A DNA stretch of 47,041 bases from Auritidibacter sp. Marseille-P8566. GTDB taxonomy: Bacteria; Actinomycetota; Actinomycetes; Actinomycetales; Microbacteriaceae. Shown piece after piece: positions 1-9,306 of this stretch (the first letter of the stretch is position 1; each line of letters starts with the position of its first letter). The notes under the pieces were generated by a model. The model searched no databases. It had not been told where the DNA came from and saw only the letters and a program-made list of their open reading frames with translations. Location: NCBI GenBank assembly GCA_945895375.1, contig CAMDEE010000008.1, positions 1 to 47,041 of the forward strand, read 5' to 3'. A program made the translations under genes and the position numbers.

Positions 1-184
1 GCATGGATTCAATCCAGGCAGCTTCGACTTGATCTTCTTGAGCCCTAAGAACCTCTTGAGCAACCAAAAGCTCCATAACAGACTCAACACCTGAGTGTGA
101 GGTCATAGCTTGGTTGACTCGAGCTTCGAGTTCCTCGTTGGAAAGGGAACGTCGAACGGGTGGCTGAAAATTGCTGGATTCCAT
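1..184 (-). CDS. Unknown protein, N-terminal 61 residues (cut by window edge)
   Basis: An open frame starts at ATG 184 and runs off the left edge without a stop. The visible residues begin MESSNFQPPVRRSLSNEELE and are polar, acidic and probably helical, with no signal peptide or membrane segment. I do not recognise a family. The Shine-Dalgarno match is weak (GGTAAGA). It lies downstream of tRNA-Val on the same strand. The reading frame and codon use look genuine, but with only 61 residues no function can be given. Confidence 0.55.
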   Translation of the reverse strand, partial: MESSNFQPPVRRSLSNEELEARVNQAMTSHSGVESVMELLVAQEVLRAQEDQVEAAWIESM

Positions 185-241
185 AGGCAAATCTTACCGT
201 TGAGTCTTAACTCGTGCCTCTAGGCGGAGGTAGTCGAAAAG

Positions 242-314
242 TGGGCCCTACCGGGCTCGAACCGATGACATCCACGGTGTAAGCGTGGCGCTCTACCAAC
301 TGAGCTAAAGGCCC
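242..314 (-). tRNA. tRNA-Val (anticodon UAC)
   Basis: Read on the minus strand, the segment folds as a full cloverleaf. The acceptor GGGCCTT pairs with AGGGCCC (one G-U), the D-arm has AGCTCAGTTGGTAGAGC, and the anticodon stem CCACG/CGTGG encloses loop CTTACAC, giving anticodon TAC. The T-arm carries TTCGAGC and the discriminator is A. CCA is not encoded; the gene is followed directly by CTTTT. Confidence 0.97.
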
Positions 315-362
315 GACTCTTGACTGCAGCGCCATGTGGCGCTTGTAAAACTATACAACAGG

Positions 363-827
363 CTAGGAGGTCAAAGATGCCAAAGCGCGAGTATATTCGT
401 CCAAGGATCTAGCTTGACCAGGTGCAGTCACGAATTTAGAGACCAAAATGCCCTCTTTATCGATAACAAAGGTGCCTCGGTTAGCGATTCCGTGCTCTTC
501 TAGGAACACTCCATAATCCTGAGCAACCTGCCCATGAGGCCAGAAATCAGCCAAAACCGAGAACTTATAGCCCTCGTGCTCAGCAAATACCTTCTGAACG
601 TACTTGCTGTCCACAGATATGGCCATTAGCTCAACATCACTTGAGGCAAAGGTGTCGAAATTGTCTCTAATCTCGCATAGCTCTCCTGTGCAGACGCCAG
701 AGAAGGAAAGAGGATAAAAAACCAAGACAACTGGCTTCTTGCCCCTAAAATCGGACAATGTGACGTTCTCGCCGAACTGGTTGGCCAGGGTGAAATCTGG
801 TGCTAGATCTCCGATAATCAATGACAT
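363..827 (-). CDS. AhpE-like peroxiredoxin with an extra PrxQ-type cysteine
   Basis: A 154-residue thioredoxin-fold peroxidase that should reduce hydrogen peroxide and organic hydroperoxides in the cytoplasm. The peroxidatic Cys46 sits in FYPLSFSGVC, where Ser replaces the usual Thr of the PxxxTxxC loop. Downstream FWPHG and GIANRGTFVID closely resemble mycobacterial AhpE. Unlike AhpE, which works as a 1-Cys enzyme, a second cysteine (Cys51, CTGELC) lies five residues after the first, the spacing seen in 2-Cys PrxQ/Bcp enzymes. The ATG start at 827 has a strong AAGGAG six bases upstream. It is monocistronic and divergent from aceE across about 150 bp. The family call is secure; the mechanism and reductant are inferred. 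Confidence 0.93.
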   Translation of the reverse strand: MSLIIGDLAPDFTLANQFGENVTLSDFRGKKPVVLVFYPLSFSGVCTGELCEIRDNFDTFASSDVELMAISVDSKYVQKVFAEHEGYKFSVLADFWPHGQVAQDYGVFLEEHGIANRGTFVIDKEGILVSKFVTAPGQARSLDEYTRALASLTS

Positions 828-978
828 TGAAACTCCTTAATTTGGACTTGGCTCTAATCCTATAAAGCCTTCTGAACAAAGCCTAAACTTATAGAGGACC
901 TAAACGGTCTCCCCTAACTACTTTTGACACGTGGCACCACAATTGCCCCGCGTTAGCTAGAGCCGAAACGAGGATTCT

Positions 979-3705
979 TTGTCCATCAACAATCAGGATG
1001 TCTTTAAGAGCAACACTCCAGATCAAGATCCAGAAGAAACCCGTGAGTGGCTTGAGTCACTTGACGCAGTAGCCAGAGTGCACGGCCCTCAGCGTGCCCG
1101 TGAAATCATGTTGAACCTTCTAAAGCGTTCACGTGAGTTACAACTGAACGTTCCTATGGTGCAGAGCACCGATTACATCAACACCATTGCAACAACCGAT
1201 GAGCCAACCTTCCCAGGCGATGAAGCAATCGAAAGAACCTATCGTGCATGGATGAGATGGAACGCAGCTGTTCTAGTTCACAGAGCACAGCGTCCAGGTG
1301 TTTCAGTGGGTGGACACATTTCAACTTACGCTTCCTCTGCATCACTTTACGAAGTTGGTTTCAACCACTTCTTCAAAGGTCAAGACCATGTTTCAGGTGG
1401 AGACCAGATTTTCATTCAGGGTCACGCAAGCCCTGGTCCTTACGCGAGAGCATTCCTGGAGGGAAGACTTAGCGAAGATCAGCTAAACGGTTTCCGTCAG
1501 GAAAAGTCTCACGCTGGTGGTGGACTGTCTTCCTATCCTCACCCACGTCTTATGCCGGACTTCTGGCAGTTCCCAACAGTTTCTATGGGTCTCGGTCCAA
1601 TCAACGCTATTTACCAAGCACAGGCAAACAGATACCTTGCTGGTAGAAACTTCAAGGACACTTCAGAGCAGCACGTCTGGGCATTCCTAGGCGATGGTGA
1701 AATGGATGAGGTTGAATCACGCGGTGCTCTTCAACTTGCAGCTAACGATGGATTAGATAACCTGACCTTTGTTGTGAACTGTAACCTGCAGAGACTAGAT
1801 GGCCCTGTTCGTGGTAACGGAAAAATAATTCAGGAACTTGAATCATTCTTCCGTGGTGCTGGTTGGAACGTAATCAAAGTTGTTTGGGGACGTGAATGGG
1901 ATTCACTTCTACAAGCTGACACCGATGGTGCACTGGTTAATCTAATGAACTCAACTCCTGATGGCGATTTCCAAACATACAAAACTATGGATGGTGGATT
2001 CATTAGAGAGAACTTCTTCGGACGAGATCCACGCACCGCAAAGCTCGTTGAGTCAATGACTGACCAGCAAATCTGGGGACTAAAGCGCGGTGGTCACGAC
2101 TACCGAAAGATTTACGCAGCATACGCAGCAGCCCTTGCCCACAAAGGTCAACCAACAGTTATTCTTGCGAAGACAATCAAGGGCTATGGTCTTGGTAAAG
2201 CGTTCGAAGGTAGAAACGCTACTCACCAGATGAAGAAACTTACTTTGGAAAACTTGAAGTCATTCAGAGATGACATGAGCATTCCGATTACCGATGCTCA
2301 ACTTGAAGTTGATCCTTACCAACCCCCTTACTACCGTCCTGCTCCAGGAACTCCTGAAATTGATTACATGCATGAGCGTCGTCGTGCTCTTGGTGGATAC
2401 CTTCCAGAGAGACGAAGCAAGTATGTTTCATTTCAACTTCCAGAGGACAAGGCCTACGAAGTTTCGAAAGGTGGATCAGGTACTCAAGAAATCGCAACAA
2501 CCATGGCGTTCGTTCGTCTACTGAAGGATCTTCTAAAGACTCCTGAACTAGGTCCAAGAATTGTTCCGATCATTCCTGATGAAGCTAGAACTTTCGGTAT
2601 GGATGCTTTCTTCCCTACCGCAAAGATTTACAACCCTCGTGGTCAGCACTACATCTCCGTAGACCGTGAACTTCTTCTTTCATACAAGGAAAGCGATGCG
2701 GGCCAGATTCTTCACACTGGAATCAACGAAGCAGGTTCGATGGCTGCCTTCACTGCGATTGCAACCTCATACGCAACTCAGGGTCAGCCACTGATCCCGT
2801 TCTACGTCTTCTACTCAATGTTCGGTTTCCAGAGAACAGCAGATGCAATCTGGGCTGCTACCGATCAGCTATCTAGAGGATTCATGATCGGTGCTACCGC
2901 TGGTAGAACAACTCTTACAGGTGAAGGTCTTCAGCACGCTGACGGCCACTCGCCGATCATTGCTGCTACCAATACGGGTGTCATCAGTTATGACCCTGCG
3001 TACGGTTACGAGATTGGCCACATCATCAAGGCTGGTATCGAGCGCATGTATGGTGGCGTTCACCAAGATCCAAACGTCGTCTTCTACATCACTGTTTATA
3101 ACGAGCCAGTAGGTCAGCCTGCTGAACCTGAGAACGTTGATGTTGATGGAATCATCCGAGGTATTCACCGAATCAGCGTTGGATCTGGAGCAGGTAAGAA
3201 AGCTCAGATCCTTGCTTCGGGTGTTGCTGTCCCATGGGCTTACGAAGCACAGAGACTACTTCAGGACGACTGGAACATTTCTGCAGACATTTGGTCTGTT
3301 ACTTCTTGGACAGAACTTCGTCGCGATGCACTTGCTTGCGATGAAAAGAAGTTCCTATACCCAAGCGAAGTAAGTCCACTTCCATACATCACCAACAAAC
3401 TTGCTGGTGCTCCTGGTCCATTCCTAGGTGTTACTGATTACATGCACCAAGTTCCAGATCAGGTACGTAAATGGATTCCAGGTGAGTACGCAACTCTAGG
3501 TGCTGATGGTTTCGGATTCTCTGACACCAGAGCAGCAGCTAGAAGAGCATTCAAGATTGATGGCCCTTCAATCGTTGTTCGAGTTCTTGAACAACTTGCA
3601 TCAAGAGGAGATGTTGCAGCACACATTCCTCAACTTGCAATCGACAAGTACCGTCTGTTGGACGTAACAGCAGGAACATCTGGTAATGCTGGTGGTGACG
3701 CCTAA
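979..3705 (+). CDS. aceE: Pyruvate dehydrogenase E1 component, homodimeric type
   Basis: A 908-residue thiamine-diphosphate enzyme that decarboxylates pyruvate and acetylates the lipoyl arm of E2, feeding acetyl-CoA to the fatty-acid genes just downstream. The length matches actinobacterial and proteobacterial single-chain E1 (about 890-930). The ThDP/Mg site is GDGEMDE at residues 238-244, followed by [15 protein letters not shown]. The C-terminal transketolase half contains [11 protein letters not shown]. The start is TTG at 979 with AGGA six bases upstream; the N-terminus from there matches the family ([13 protein letters not shown]). It is first in an apparent aceE-fabD-fabH-acpP-fabF operon, with only 2 bp before fabD. 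The E2 and E3 genes are not in the window. Confidence 0.97.
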   Translation: MSINNQDVFKSNTPDQDPEETREWLESLDAVARVHGPQRAREIMLNLLKRSRELQLNVPMVQSTDYINTIATTDEPTFPGDEAIERTYRAWMRWNAAVLVHRAQRPGVSVGGHISTYASSASLYEVGFNHFFKGQDHVSGGDQIFIQGHASPGPYARAFLEGRLSEDQLNGFRQEKSHAGGGLSSYPHPRLMPDFWQFPTVSMGLGPINAIYQAQANRYLAGRNFKDTSEQHVWAFLGDGEMDEVESRGALQLAANDGLDNLTFVVNCNLQRLDGPVRGNGKIIQELESFFRGAGWNVIKVVWGREWDSLLQADTDGALVNLMNSTPDGDFQTYKTMDGGFIRENFFGRDPRTAKLVESMTDQQIWGLKRGGHDYRKIYAAYAAALAHKGQPTVILAKTIKGYGLGKAFEGRNATHQMKKLTLENLKSFRDDMSIPITDAQLEVDPYQPPYYRPAPGTPEIDYMHERRRALGGYLPERRSKYVSFQLPEDKAYEVSKGGSGTQEIATTMAFVRLLKDLLKTPELGPRIVPIIPDEARTFGMDAFFPTAKIYNPRGQHYISVDRELLLSYKESDAGQILHTGINEAGSMAAFTAIATSYATQGQPLIPFYVFYSMFGFQRTADAIWAATDQLSRGFMIGATAGRTTLTGEGLQHADGHSPIIAATNTGVISYDPAYGYEIGHIIKAGIERMYGGVHQDPNVVFYITVYNEPVGQPAEPENVDVDGIIRGIHRISVGSGAGKKAQILASGVAVPWAYEAQRLLQDDWNISADIWSVTSWTELRRDALACDEKKFLYPSEVSPLPYITNKLAGAPGPFLGVTDYMHQVPDQVRKWIPGEYATLGADGFGFSDTRAAARRAFKIDGPSIVVRVLEQLASRGDVAAHIPQLAIDKYRLLDVTAGTSGNAGGDA

Positions 3706-3707
3706 TC

Positions 3708-4628
3708 ATGTTGGTCATTCTCGCTCCAGGTCAAGGCTCACAAAAGCCTGGCTTCATGTCGAGTTGGCTAGAGCTGCCCGTATTTAGATCAAAGCTAGAA
3801 GAGTTCTCAGATGCTATCTCGCTTGATCTCATCACACACGGAACGGTTAGTGATGAAGCAACTATTCGTGACACCGCTATTGCTCAACCTCTAATTGTTA
3901 GTGCAAGCGTCGCAACAGCAGCTCTACTTGACACAGCGAATCTTTCCGGGGTTGCAGGTCACTCTGTTGGAGAAGTATCTGCCGCAGCAATTGCGAATGT
4001 GTTAACTGATACACAAGCAATGCAATTGGTAAACGTTCGAGCAAAAGCAATGGCTCACGCTGCAGCATCTAGTGAAACAACTAGCATGGCCGCTGTTCTT
4101 GGTGGAGAAGTTGAAACCGTTATCGAAAGGCTCAATGAACTTGGGCTATCCGCAGCTAACTACAACGGAGCAGGACAGATTGTTGCGGCTGGTTCAAAAG
4201 CGGGAATCGACAAGCTCGTTGCTGAAGGTCCTCGGGGAAGCAAAGTAATTCCACTTAGCGTTGCTGGAGCCTTCCACACTTCTTACATGCTCCCTGCAGT
4301 TAGTGAACTTGAATCATTTACTTCCTCTCTAGAAATCACTGACCCTGAAATCAACTTATGGTCTAACCAAAATGGCCAGCTCGTTACAGACGGTAATAAA
4401 TTCGTAAGTCTTCTAGTAGGTCAAGTTGCGAACTCTGTGCGCTGGGATCTCTGCATGGATGCGATGGTCAAAGCGGGTGTCACTGCTGTTATTGAAGTCT
4501 CCCCTGCTGGTACATTGGCAGGGCTTGCTAAACGAGGTATGCCTGGAGTTGAAATAGTTGCACTAAAAGAACCTAAGGACCTAGAAGCAGCTCAAGATCT
4601 ACTGAACCGCTCAACAAAGAAGGCGTAA
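3708..4628 (+). CDS. fabD: Malonyl-CoA:ACP S-malonyltransferase
   Basis: A 306-residue cytosolic enzyme that moves malonyl from CoA to acyl carrier protein, supplying extender units for type II fatty-acid synthesis. The N-terminal APGQGSQ loop and the nucleophile motif GHSVG (Ser86) are intact, and the second catalytic His lies in GAFHT. The start codon is 2 bp after the aceE stop, and fabH begins 2 bp after its own stop, so the three genes are almost certainly cotranscribed and translationally coupled. The order fabD-fabH-acpP-fabF is the usual Microbacteriaceae FAS-II cluster. Confidence 0.96.
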   Translation: MLVILAPGQGSQKPGFMSSWLELPVFRSKLEEFSDAISLDLITHGTVSDEATIRDTAIAQPLIVSASVATAALLDTANLSGVAGHSVGEVSAAAIANVLTDTQAMQLVNVRAKAMAHAAASSETTSMAAVLGGEVETVIERLNELGLSAANYNGAGQIVAAGSKAGIDKLVAEGPRGSKVIPLSVAGAFHTSYMLPAVSELESFTSSLEITDPEINLWSNQNGQLVTDGNKFVSLLVGQVANSVRWDLCMDAMVKAGVTAVIEVSPAGTLAGLAKRGMPGVEIVALKEPKDLEAAQDLLNRSTKKA

Positions 4629-4630
4629 AG

Positions 4631-5632
4631 ATGCAACCAACACTGAATCAATACAAAACAACACAGTTCAGTCGCATCTACTCCATTGGAGCATCGCGCG
4701 GAGATTTAGTTGTCACAAACGATGATGTTGCGGGACCAATTGATTCAAGTGATGAGTGGATTCGTCAACGCACCGGAATCATCACCAGAAGAAGAGCTAG
4801 CAAAGACCAGTCGCTTATGGACATGGCAGTTGAAGCATCTACTCAAGCCATCAAACGAGCTGGCATTGACCCTCAAGAAATTGGTGCCGTAATCTTCAGC
4901 ACTATTTCTCACCCGTATCAAACTCCATCGGCGGCAACGATGTTGGCTGAAAAGATTGGTGCCAACCCAGCACCTGCTTTTGACATTTCAGCTGCGTGTG
5001 CTGGTTACTGCTACGGCATTGCTCAAGCTGATGCGCTTGTGCGATCAGGAGTAGCAAAGTACGTCTTAGTTGTTGGTGGCGAAAAATTGAGTGACTTTAT
5101 TGACCCAACAGACCGCTCAATCTCATTCCTTCTTGCCGATGGTGCAGGAGCGGCTATTGTTGGCCCATCAGACACCCCAGGTATTTCCCCTACAGTTTGG
5201 GGCTCAGATGGCTCTAAGTGGGAGTCAGTCAGCATGACCGACTCTTTACTCGATTTCAGGGACGGGTTAGTCAGTTGGCCTACCCTGCGCCAAGATGGCC
5301 TAACAGTGTTCAAGTGGGCTGTCTGGGAGATGGTAAAGGTTGCCAAGGAGGCCCTTGAGGTTGCTGGCGTAAAAGCTGAAGACCTCTCTGCTCTAGTTAC
5401 CCACCAGGCAAACATTCGCATTATCGATGAGCTCGTCAAACAGCTCCAATTGCCAGACAACGTTGTGGTGGCCAGGGACATCATCAACACCGGAAACACC
5501 TCTGCAGCGAGTGTTCCATTGGCTATGGATCAAATACTGCAAGATGGATTGGTCAAATCTGGTGGTTTAGCCTTACAGATTGGCTTTGGAGCAGGCCTTG
5601 CCTTCGCGGCTCAGGTCGTAGTTCTGCCCTAA
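4631..5632 (+). CDS. fabH: Beta-ketoacyl-ACP synthase III
   Basis: A 333-residue initiating condensing enzyme that joins an acyl-CoA primer to malonyl-ACP. The Cys-His-Asn triad is visible: Cys123 in DISAACAGYCYG, His258 in THQAN and Asn289 in INTGN. A roughly 17-residue N-terminal extension precedes the core and resembles that of related actinobacterial FabH proteins, so the ATG at 4631 is kept. It sits 2 bp after fabD. Actinobacterial FabH often prefers branched short-chain primers; that preference is family knowledge and cannot be read from this sequence. Confidence 0.96.
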   Translation: MQPTLNQYKTTQFSRIYSIGASRGDLVVTNDDVAGPIDSSDEWIRQRTGIITRRRASKDQSLMDMAVEASTQAIKRAGIDPQEIGAVIFSTISHPYQTPSAATMLAEKIGANPAPAFDISAACAGYCYGIAQADALVRSGVAKYVLVVGGEKLSDFIDPTDRSISFLLADGAGAAIVGPSDTPGISPTVWGSDGSKWESVSMTDSLLDFRDGLVSWPTLRQDGLTVFKWAVWEMVKVAKEALEVAGVKAEDLSALVTHQANIRIIDELVKQLQLPDNVVVARDIINTGNTSAASVPLAMDQILQDGLVKSGGLALQIGFGAGLAFAAQVVVLP

Positions 5633-5669
5633 ACTTTACCTAGTAAATCAAACAACCAAGGAGTAACAC

Positions 5670-5918
5670 ATGGCACTATCACAGAACGAAGTTCTAACAG
5701 GATTGGCAGAGATCGTTAACGAAGAGACTGGTATCGACACTGAATCAGTAAAGATGGAAAAGTCTTTCGTAGACGACCTGGACATTGACTCAATCTCAAT
5801 GATGACCATCGTCGTCAATGCAGAAGAGAAGTTCAGCGTAAAGATTCCAGATGATGAGGTAAAGAACCTTATTACTGTTGGTGATGCTGTTAACTTCATC
5901 ACCCAAGCACAGGGCTAA
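5670..5918 (+). CDS. acpP: Acyl carrier protein
   Basis: An 82-residue acidic four-helix protein that carries growing acyl chains on a 4'-phosphopantetheine arm. The attachment serine is Ser41 in DLDIDSIS, the ACP signature. A strong AAGGAG lies about 8 bases before the ATG, fitting the high expression expected of ACP within the cluster. The 37-bp gap after fabH is the largest within the fab genes. fabF follows 6 bp after its stop. Confidence 0.97.
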   Translation: MALSQNEVLTGLAEIVNEETGIDTESVKMEKSFVDDLDIDSISMMTIVVNAEEKFSVKIPDDEVKNLITVGDAVNFITQAQG

Positions 5919-5924
5919 TCTCTC

Positions 5925-7163
5925 TTGAGCGGCAAAATCGTTGTCACCGGGATAGGCGCTACCACGCCTCTCGGTGGTGACGCGCAATCGACTTGGAAAG
6001 CTCTGCTAGCCGGTGAATCTGGCATTAGCACCATGGAGCAAGAGTGGGTTGCACGCTATGAACTGCCCGTCACATTCGCAGGTCAAGCCAAGATTAATGC
6101 TGCCGACATACTGACTCTTCAGGAAATCAAGAGACTGGATCCATCCAGCCAATTCGCCCTAATCTCTGCTAGAGAGGCTTGGGCGGATGCTGGCATTACG
6201 GAATTTGATCCTGAAAGACTTTCAGTTGAGTTTGCTACTGGTATCGGTGGCGTTTGGACTCTACTTGATGCTTTTGAGACTCTAAATGAAAAGGGTCCTC
6301 GCAGAGTTCTACCGATGACAGTTCCAATGCTGATGCCTAACGGGCCAGCAGCTGCCATCGGCATGGACATCTCTGCTAGAGGCGGAGTGAGAACCTCAGT
6401 ATCTGCTTGTGCTTCAGGAACCGAAGCGATCGCTAATGCAATCACTAGGTTGCGTTCTGGCGAGATTGACATTGTTGTGGCAGGTGGTTGTGAAGCCGCC
6501 ATGCATCCACTACCTATTGCAGCTTTCGCTTCGATGCACGCTCTATCAAGACGCAATGACGAGCCAGCTAAAGCAAGCCGTCCATACGACATAAATCGTG
6601 ACGGTTTCGTCATGGGTGAAGGTGCCGGAGCACTTGTACTTGAAACTGAAGAACACGCCCTTGCTCGTGGAGCAAAGATTTACGCTGAACTAGCTGGTGG
6701 ATATGTAACCAGCGATGCTCATCACATCACTGCACCAGATCCTGAAGGTGCTGCTGCTGCAAGAGCGGTCATTGGCGCTCTAAAGATGGCCAACGCAGAA
6801 GTTACAGATGTAAACCACATCAACGCTCACGCAACCAGCACACCTGTTGGTGACATTGCTGAATACATTGCTCTGAAGCGAGTATTCGGTGATCACCTAA
6901 AAAACATCGCGGTTTCTGCCACCAAGTCTTCTACAGGACATCTACTAGGTGGTGCAGGTGCAATTGAAGCTATCTTCACTGTGCTTGCTGTTCAGACTAG
7001 AACTGCTCCTCCAACAATCAACCTAGATGATCCAGATCCAGCAATCGAACTTGATGTTGTAACCTCACCTAGGGATTTAGGTGAAAACATTCTTGCTATC
7101 TCAAACTCATTTGGTTTTGGTGGACACAACGCCGTTGTAGCCTTCCGCTCATACAACAAATAA
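5925..7163 (+). CDS. fabF: Beta-ketoacyl-ACP synthase II
   Basis: A 412-residue elongating condensing enzyme of FAS-II. The catalytic triad is complete: Cys162 in SACASGTEA, His302 in NAHATSTPVGD and His339 in STGHLLGGAG, with Lys334 just before the last. The start is TTG at 5925, only 6 bp after acpP and without a good Shine-Dalgarno sequence, so translation is probably coupled to acpP. The N-terminus SGKIVVTGIGATTPLGG fits the family exactly. It ends the plus-strand operon and abuts the convergent DUF3145 gene with no spacer and no visible hairpin terminator. Confidence 0.97.
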   Translation: MSGKIVVTGIGATTPLGGDAQSTWKALLAGESGISTMEQEWVARYELPVTFAGQAKINAADILTLQEIKRLDPSSQFALISAREAWADAGITEFDPERLSVEFATGIGGVWTLLDAFETLNEKGPRRVLPMTVPMLMPNGPAAAIGMDISARGGVRTSVSACASGTEAIANAITRLRSGEIDIVVAGGCEAAMHPLPIAAFASMHALSRRNDEPAKASRPYDINRDGFVMGEGAGALVLETEEHALARGAKIYAELAGGYVTSDAHHITAPDPEGAAAARAVIGALKMANAEVTDVNHINAHATSTPVGDIAEYIALKRVFGDHLKNIAVSATKSSTGHLLGGAGAIEAIFTVLAVQTRTAPPTINLDDPDPAIELDVVTSPRDLGENILAISNSFGFGGHNAVVAFRSYNK

Positions 7164-7652
7164 CTAACCTGCTCTGGTAAGCAACACCACGTTGTTGCTG
7201 AGCTTCGCTCCCCTAAATGGCTCCATGACGTCATCCCATGATTGACCCAGACTGACCCTCAGTAGTCTCATGAATTCTCTGTGATTACCCCCAGCGTTAT
7301 CAACCAGCAGGTTGATTCTGTCCTCGCTGAGCATGATCGATCCCGACTCGTTGAGTTCTCCTCGATAAACACCTAATCCAGGAACTCCCATGAAGAGAAC
7401 ACCCGTCCTACCAACCCTCTGGTTCATTTCAAAGTAAACAGGACCCAAGGCACAAAGATTGGAGGCTAGTTCGGCAGCCTCGTCTTCGGTTAGCTTGAAT
7501 GAGAAGTCAGCAGAGAGATTATCTGGAATAAGGTCTTGCTCAAGCCAACTTGAAGTGAGCGACAGCGAGGCTAAGAGAGCGTCTATTTGAGCCACCAAGC
7601 CCCTCGGGCAGGCGTGAACAGACAGGGTCAAGCCAAACTGACCTCTACGCAT
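7164..7652 (-). CDS. DUF3145 family protein
   Basis: A 162-residue cytosolic protein of unknown biochemical role, restricted to Actinobacteria and commonly found beside fabF, as here. The family pattern is recognisable: an N-terminal VHACPRGL segment, a central YFEMNQ strand, GVPGLGVYRGEL, and SEDRIN near residue 117. There is no membrane segment, signal peptide or cysteine cluster. The ATG at 7652 has GGAGG seven bases upstream. It is convergent with fabF (stop codons adjacent). A role linked to lipid synthesis is suggested only by neighbourhood. Confidence 0.85.
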   Translation of the reverse strand: MRRGQFGLTLSVHACPRGLVAQIDALLASLSLTSSWLEQDLIPDNLSADFSFKLTEDEAAELASNLCALGPVYFEMNQRVGRTGVLFMGVPGLGVYRGELNESGSIMLSEDRINLLVDNAGGNHREFMRLLRVSLGQSWDDVMEPFRGAKLSNNVVLLTRAG

Positions 7653-7804
7653 AGCAAACCTCCGAATCTAAAGCTAGGTGCGTCTTCCCCAACGTCCTGG
7701 CGATTCAGAGAGTTCTAGATTACGACTGCGAGCCAATTAGCGCAATTCCTAGGCACTCGCTGGCTAGCATTGTTATAGATATGTGAACCTCAGAAAGGTC
7801 GAAA

Positions 7805-8401
7805 ATGGCTAAGTTGTATTTCCGTTACGGGGCGATGAACAGCGGCAAAAGCACTGCCCTACTGCAGGTTGCCCACAACTACGAAGAGCGAAGCCAACAG
7901 ATTCTGATTGCTAAACCAGCGGTCGATACTAAGGGCGATTCAACTATAGTTTCAAGGCTTGGTGTTGATAGACACGTCGATTTCCTAGTAACGCCTAATC
8001 AAAATCTTCGAGAACTTGCTCACGAATACGCCAACAACGGCCTAATCATTCCTGGTATCAAGAACCTAGCTTGTCTGCTAATCGATGAGGCACAGTTCCT
8101 AACTCGCGACCAAGTAGATCAAGCCTTTGAACTTGCTGTCCTAGATGGGGTCCCAGTACTTGCATATGGAATCAGAACTGATTTTCTAACTGTTGGTTTC
8201 CCAGGTTCAATCAGACTGATGGAACTAGCCCACTCACTTGAAGAACTAAAGACAATCTGTCGCTGTGGACGTAAGGCTATGTTCAATGGTCGAAAGTTCG
8301 ACGGTGAGTTCATATTCGAAGGTGACCAAGTTGCCATTGACGGCGTAGAGGTTACCTACGAGTCACTCTGCGGAGTTTGTTATCTAAACGAACGTGGCTA
8401 A
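7805..8401 (+). CDS. tdk: Thymidine kinase
   Basis: A 198-residue type II (tetrameric, zinc-containing) thymidine kinase that salvages thymidine to dTMP. The P-loop is GAMNSGKST (9-17), the catalytic carboxylate pair is in LLIDEAQF (Asp94, Glu95), and the zinc ligands are Cys152/Cys154 and Cys189/Cys192. It starts at ATG 7805 with AGAAAGG upstream. It stands alone between the divergent DUF3145 gene (about 150 bp away) and the convergent malG (14 bp between stop codons). No unusual residues were seen. Confidence 0.95.
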   Translation: MAKLYFRYGAMNSGKSTALLQVAHNYEERSQQILIAKPAVDTKGDSTIVSRLGVDRHVDFLVTPNQNLRELAHEYANNGLIIPGIKNLACLLIDEAQFLTRDQVDQAFELAVLDGVPVLAYGIRTDFLTVGFPGSIRLMELAHSLEELKTICRCGRKAMFNGRKFDGEFIFEGDQVAIDGVEVTYESLCGVCYLNERG

Positions 8402-8415
8402 CAGAATCTAGAGTA

Positions 8416-9306
8416 TTAGCCCTTTACTGCTCCACCAGTAAGACCTGAAGTGATGTACTTCTGTAAAGCCAAGAACAATGCAACGCTAGGAAGCGCAGAG
8501 AGAACAGCACCAGCAGCAAACATTGACCAGTCCTTCGAATAGGGATCGCTAATGAATTGTTGAAGACCAGTTGCCAGAGTCAAGCTGTTCGGATCGCTCA
8601 GCAGGATAGAAGCAAGAATGAAGTCGCTTGTCACACCGATGTAGCTAAGTAGCATCTGTACGGCAAGAATAGGGGCTACCAACCTCAAGATAATTGAGAA
8701 GAAGATGCGCGCATGGCTCGCACCGTCAATTGTTGCTGCCTCATCAATTTCCTTAGGAACAGTGTTGAAGAATCCATACATTAGATACGTTCCAGCACCC
8801 AATGATCCTCCCAAGTAGACCATCATTAGACCAATCTGGCTGTTTAGACCAAGGATTGGGAATACGCGACCTACATCAGATAGCAAGCTGTAGATAGCTA
8901 CGAGACCCAAGATTGAAGGAAACATTTGCATCAAGATCAAAGATAAAAGACCTGGTCTGCGACCCTTGAATCTAAGTCTTGAGAATGCGAATGCAGCAAG
9001 CGCGCTCAGGAACACCGAACCAACCGAGGTCACGATACCGATGTAAACAGTGTTCAGGTACCAGCGACCGAAAGGTCTGGACTCTTGATCAAACAATGAG
9101 ATGTAGTTAGCTGGCGAGATGTCTGCAAACAGCGCTGTGGTGTTGTTGATGTCGTTGTTCGGGTAGAGCGAGGTCGACAGGATGTACAGAATTGGGAAAA
9201 TCGCGAATGTACACACTGCTAAACCGACTAGGTGTCTCCAACCAGTGGAGAAGAACCATCTAAAGATGTTGAAAGGTCTCTTGTTGTTCTTAACTGCAAC
9301 GCTCAT
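8416..9306 (-). CDS. malG: Maltose/maltodextrin ABC transporter permease, MalG type
   Basis: A 296-residue inner permease subunit of a CUT1 sugar importer, with about six membrane spans. The cytoplasmic coupling helix carries the EAA motif (DEAATIDGASHARIF) that docks on the ATPase. Its ATG overlaps the malF stop by one base (TAATG), so the two subunits are translationally coupled. It is the last gene of the apparent pulA-malE-malF-malG transcript and has no obvious hairpin terminator before tdk. No ATPase gene follows; a shared MsmK/MsmX-type ATPase elsewhere is the likely partner. Confidence 0.93.
   Translation of the reverse strand: MSVAVKNNKRPFNIFRWFFSTGWRHLVGLAVCTFAIFPILYILSTSLYPNNDINNTTALFADISPANYISLFDQESRPFGRWYLNTVYIGIVTSVGSVFLSALAAFAFSRLRFKGRRPGLLSLILMQMFPSILGLVAIYSLLSDVGRVFPILGLNSQIGLMMVYLGGSLGAGTYLMYGFFNTVPKEIDEAATIDGASHARIFFSIILRLVAPILAVQMLLSYIGVTSDFILASILLSDPNSLTLATGLQQFISDPYSKDWSMFAAGAVLSALPSVALFLALQKYITSGLTGGAVKG

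Noticed and set aside
924-959. TTGACA before aceE as a -35 box
   Set aside because: The nearest -10-like hexamer (TTAGCT) is 23 bp away, too far for a standard promoter, so no promoter is called.
5023-5499. 158-codon frame antisense to fabH
   Set aside because: Shadow of a gene with a complete catalytic triad; no start signal or recognisable product.
6119-6613. 164-codon frame antisense to fabF
   Set aside because: Shadow of a conserved condensing enzyme; Ser/Ala-rich with no family features.
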